15,493 nucleotides of DNA from Actinomycetes bacterium (GTDB lineage: Bacteria > Actinomycetota > Thermoleophilia > Solirubrobacterales > Solirubrobacteraceae). The notes under the pieces were generated by a model. The model worked only from the letters and a program-made list of their open reading frames with translations. It was not told the DNA's origin and made no database searches. Location of the stretch: contig JAEZDB010000048.1 of assembly GCA_023429855.1 (NCBI GenBank), forward strand, positions 1 to 15,493. The letters are read 5' to 3'. Shown here piece after piece: positions 13,932 to 15,493 of this stretch (position 1 is its first letter; each line of letters starts with the position of its first letter). Position numbers and translations under genes: made by a program.

Positions 13932-14354
13932 CTAGTTCCAGGACTGCTGGGCCAGCTCGCGCCAGACGCGAAGCTGGAAGCGGCGACCGCTGCGGCTCAC
14001 CACCGAGCGGGAGACCGCCGTGTGAATCGTGGTGACCGTGCCGGTCTGGCGGTCACGGGTGACCGACAGCAGCTCGGCAGTGCGGCCGAGCGACGTCGCC
14101 GGCGCGTCGACCATCGCATCGTGGGTCGGCGAGGCGACCTGCGTGGCTTCGCGCATGGCGGAGACGGTGCGCGCGGTGTAGCGCCGCTGCGCTTCCGACG
14201 AAAGCGCAGCGTCCAGCGCGGGGTGTCCGGCGCGAACGATGGCCGTCCCCCTCGATGTGCCAGGGCGACGGCCGAGGTCGAGGCCCAGCGGGCTGGTTTG
14301 TTGGCGCGAATTCCTCACAACCTCACCATCGGGGCACCTTAGACCGGCGTGCAT
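13932..14354 (-). CDS. Hypothetical protein, start uncertain
   Basis: Up to 140 residues from ATG 14354. I do not recognise it. Coding support comes from base composition: over the 3' hundred codons about nine of ten third positions are G or C, far more than in the opposing plus frame. That bias fades upstream of about 14290, so the first 20 or so residues are doubtful. No ribosome site precedes ATG 14354; GTG at 14318 and ATG at 14156 (74 residues) are other choices. The C-terminal half (TSLGRTAELLSVTRDRQTG onwards) is Ser/Thr/Arg-rich and likely beta-stranded, ending in an amphipathic RVWRELAQQSW. There are no membrane helices, signal peptide or cysteine motif. It lies upstream of the hybrid kinase on the same strand, but 151 bases and a separate promoter candidate lie between. 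Confidence 0.45.
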   Translation of the reverse strand: MHAGLRCPDGEVVRNSRQQTSPLGLDLGRRPGTSRGTAIVRAGHPALDAALSSEAQRRYTARTVSAMREATQVASPTHDAMVDAPATSLGRTAELLSVTRDRQTGTVTTIHTAVSRSVVSRSGRRFQLRVWRELAQQSWN

Positions 14355-14477
14355 CGGCCGTCCGGGGGGAGCTAGCCGAAGGGTTGATGGGCCGGGCAGC
14401 CTGGGCCGAATACCCCACGGCGCCTACCGATTTGAGGAATAACGCCGTTTTATGGGCGGTTTCGGCCCCCGCCGTCC

Positions 14478-14556
14478 GGAGCGCTGGCGCACCGGCATTC
14501 AGTTGTCCCCCGACCGGAGCGATGTCACGCACCCGGAATGGGCGTTCCAGCGCTCC
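14478..14556. repeat. 10-bp perfect inverted repeat enclosing 59 bases, possible structured element
   Basis: GGAGCGCTGG (14478-14487) and CCAGCGCTCC (14547-14556) pair perfectly. CGC/GCG and CATTC/GAATG can continue the stem inwards. It lies in the 244 gene-free bases between the hypothetical gene and the tRNA terminator. It may be a leader structure or chance folding of GC-rich DNA. Confidence 0.35.
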
Positions 14557-14598
14557 CCTGCCCATCGCTGACGGACCATGGCTGGTCGACGCAGCCCC

Positions 14599-14634
14599 AA
14601 AACGACGAAGGCCCCGCTTGCGCGGAGCCTTCGT
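14599..14634 (-). terminator. Intrinsic terminator of tRNA-Thr
   Basis: Read on the minus strand, a stem of 8 bp (ACGAAGGC with GCCTTCGT), one mismatch and 4 more bp closes a 4-base loop (stem 14605-14634). TTTT follows at 14602-14599. It begins 7 bases after the tRNA 3' end. Confidence 0.75.
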
Positions 14635-14640
14635 ACCTAG

Positions 14641-14712
<72 letters not shown>

Positions 14713-14725
14713 GTGCGGTTCGCAG

Positions 14726-14755
14726 AGAATAGCGAGCGGACCGGAGTAGCGTCAC
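14726..14755 (-). promoter_or_regulatory. Promoter of tRNA-Thr
   Basis: The minus strand has a -10-like TATTCT (14731-14726) and a -35-like GTGACG (14755-14750) separated by 18 bases. The -10 ends 13 bases before the tRNA 5' end, so transcription would begin a few bases upstream of the mature tRNA. Each hexamer matches consensus at four of six positions. Confidence 0.5.
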
Positions 14756-14794
14756 GCAGGCTCATCGACCGGCCGAGGCGGGAGGCGCCGAGTC

Positions 14795-14812
14795 GACGGC
14801 CGAGCGGCCGTC
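14795..14812 (-). terminator. Hairpin at the end of the FN3 protein gene
   Basis: GACGGCC (14795-14801) and GGCCGTC (14806-14812) pair around GAGC and include part of the stop codon. There is no T-run. It is a possible terminator separating this gene from the tRNA promoter. Confidence 0.35.
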
Positions 14813-15493
14813 AACGGATGCGGATCGTGACCGTGCCGCGCCCGACTTCTCCGACCACCGTGACCCGCCAGGTGCCCTTGGGAAGCTTCATTCCCCTAGT
14901 GGCGCGGTCGAGTGCGAAGTACTGCGACCCCGCCGAGAACGTGCGGCTGGCGGTGCGTTTGAGCGCGCGGACCCGCCCGCTGCGTTTGCGAACCGCGGTG
15001 ACCCTGACGCGGCCTGGGCCCGACAGCCGGAACCGCAGGCCGCGGTCGCGGGTGCCGGACCGTGCGATCTTGAGCTGGGAGAGGGTCGAGCGCAGCACGG
15101 GCTCGACCGGAGGGGTTGGGCTCGGTTCCGGCGGCGTGGGGCCGCTTGGCCCCCGGGTATCGGGAACCGGCGCCGGTGTGCCCGGGTCCGTCGTCGTCGG
15201 CACGACCGGCGTGGTGCTCGCGAGCGCGGCCGCGTTGAAGACGGCCGAGGGAGCAGACTCCTCGCCCGTGGTGTCGCGCGCGGTGACCCGCACCGCGACG
15301 GCCTCGTCGGGGCTGAGGCCGGTGACGGCGGCGGCCGGCGAGGTAACCGTCGCGATCGGCGTCCATCCGGCGCTGAACTGGCGCCACACGCGGTAGTCCT
15401 GCATGTCGGCGGCAATCGACGGCGCCCAGGTCAGGTCGACGCGGTCGGCGCCGGCGACAGCCGCGAGGCCAGCGGGCACGGGCGGCGCTTGGC
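14811..15493 (-). CDS. Secreted FN3-domain protein, C-terminal part (5' end beyond window)
   Basis: The minus-strand frame is open from the right edge to TGA at 14811, about 227 residues. It starts inside a fibronectin type III domain: the linker QAPPVPAGL, then ADRVDLTWAPS, DYRVWRQ and GLSPDEAVAVRVTARDTTGEES, the expected B, C and F strands. A Pro/Thr-rich linker follows, then a basic beta-rich C-terminal module (about 100 residues) with GRVRVTAVRKRSGRVRALKR split within it and ending GTVTIRIR. FN3 domains in bacteria are usually in exported enzymes or adhesins. The N-terminal domains that would tell the function lie outside. The GTG at 15479 is internal to the domain boundary and is not taken as the start. 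Confidence 0.85.
   Translation of the reverse strand, partial: QAPPVPAGLAAVAGADRVDLTWAPSIAADMQDYRVWRQFSAGWTPIATVTSPAAAVTGLSPDEAVAVRVTARDTTGEESAPSAVFNAAALASTTPVVPTTTDPGTPAPVPDTRGPSGPTPPEPSPTPPVEPVLRSTLSQLKIARSGTRDRGLRFRLSGPGRVRVTAVRKRSGRVRALKRTASRTFSAGSQYFALDRATRGMKLPKGTWRVTVVGEVGRGTVTIRIR

Overview
The window is very GC-rich (about 70% by eye), and the third codon position is almost always G or C. GTG starts, 4-base start/stop overlaps, a lipobox protein and the gene families present point to a high-GC actinomycete-type bacterium. The secreted FN3/basic-domain protein and the soluble multi-PAS signalling genes would suit a deep-branching actinobacterial class such as Thermoleophilia, but that placement is a guess. 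No mobile elements, CRISPR arrays or phage genes are visible, and the region reads as chromosomal.

Left part (1-7046): a polytopic membrane protein resembling GT-C glycosyltransferases runs off the left edge on the minus strand. Only 14 bases separate its start from that of a divergent beta-propeller lipoprotein. Next comes a compact five-gene minus-strand operon. In transcription order it encodes a family 2 glycosyltransferase, a DUF2064/CofC-like nucleotidyltransferase-fold protein, a SAM methyltransferase, a membrane-anchored molybdopterin (sulfite-oxidase family) oxidoreductase fused to a cytochrome-b-like membrane domain, and a small four-helix membrane protein. All four junctions overlap. 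An extended-SDR sugar epimerase/dehydratase is divergently transcribed from it. The set looks like an uncharacterised sugar/lipid modification pathway linked to an extracytoplasmic redox enzyme.

Middle part (7042-9343): two housekeeping genes on the minus strand, an AlkA-type DNA-3-methyladenine glycosylase and a short-form threonine dehydratase with a C-terminal ACT-like domain. Upstream of the dehydratase lies about 420 bases without a gene. It is full of inverted repeats, including a foldable multibranched element at about 9491-9593.

Right-centre part (9764-13780): a signalling locus. It has a 158-residue protein carrying a PAS-like segment and a histidine-kinase dimerisation/phosphoacceptor (H-box) domain but no ATPase domain, a NarL/LuxR-type response regulator, and a convergent 918-residue soluble hybrid kinase (four PAS, HisKA, HATPase, receiver). 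A CCAAAC(C)GG motif lies roughly 67-95 bases upstream of all three starts. This is the most interesting part of the window: it could be a compact phosphorelay in which the ATPase-less protein acts as the phosphotransfer step.

Right edge: a hypothetical protein, a tRNA-Thr(GGT) with promoter and intrinsic terminator, and the C-terminal part of a secreted FN3-domain protein that continues past the window. Three convergent gene ends carry inverted repeats spanning one or both stop codons, likely bidirectional terminators.
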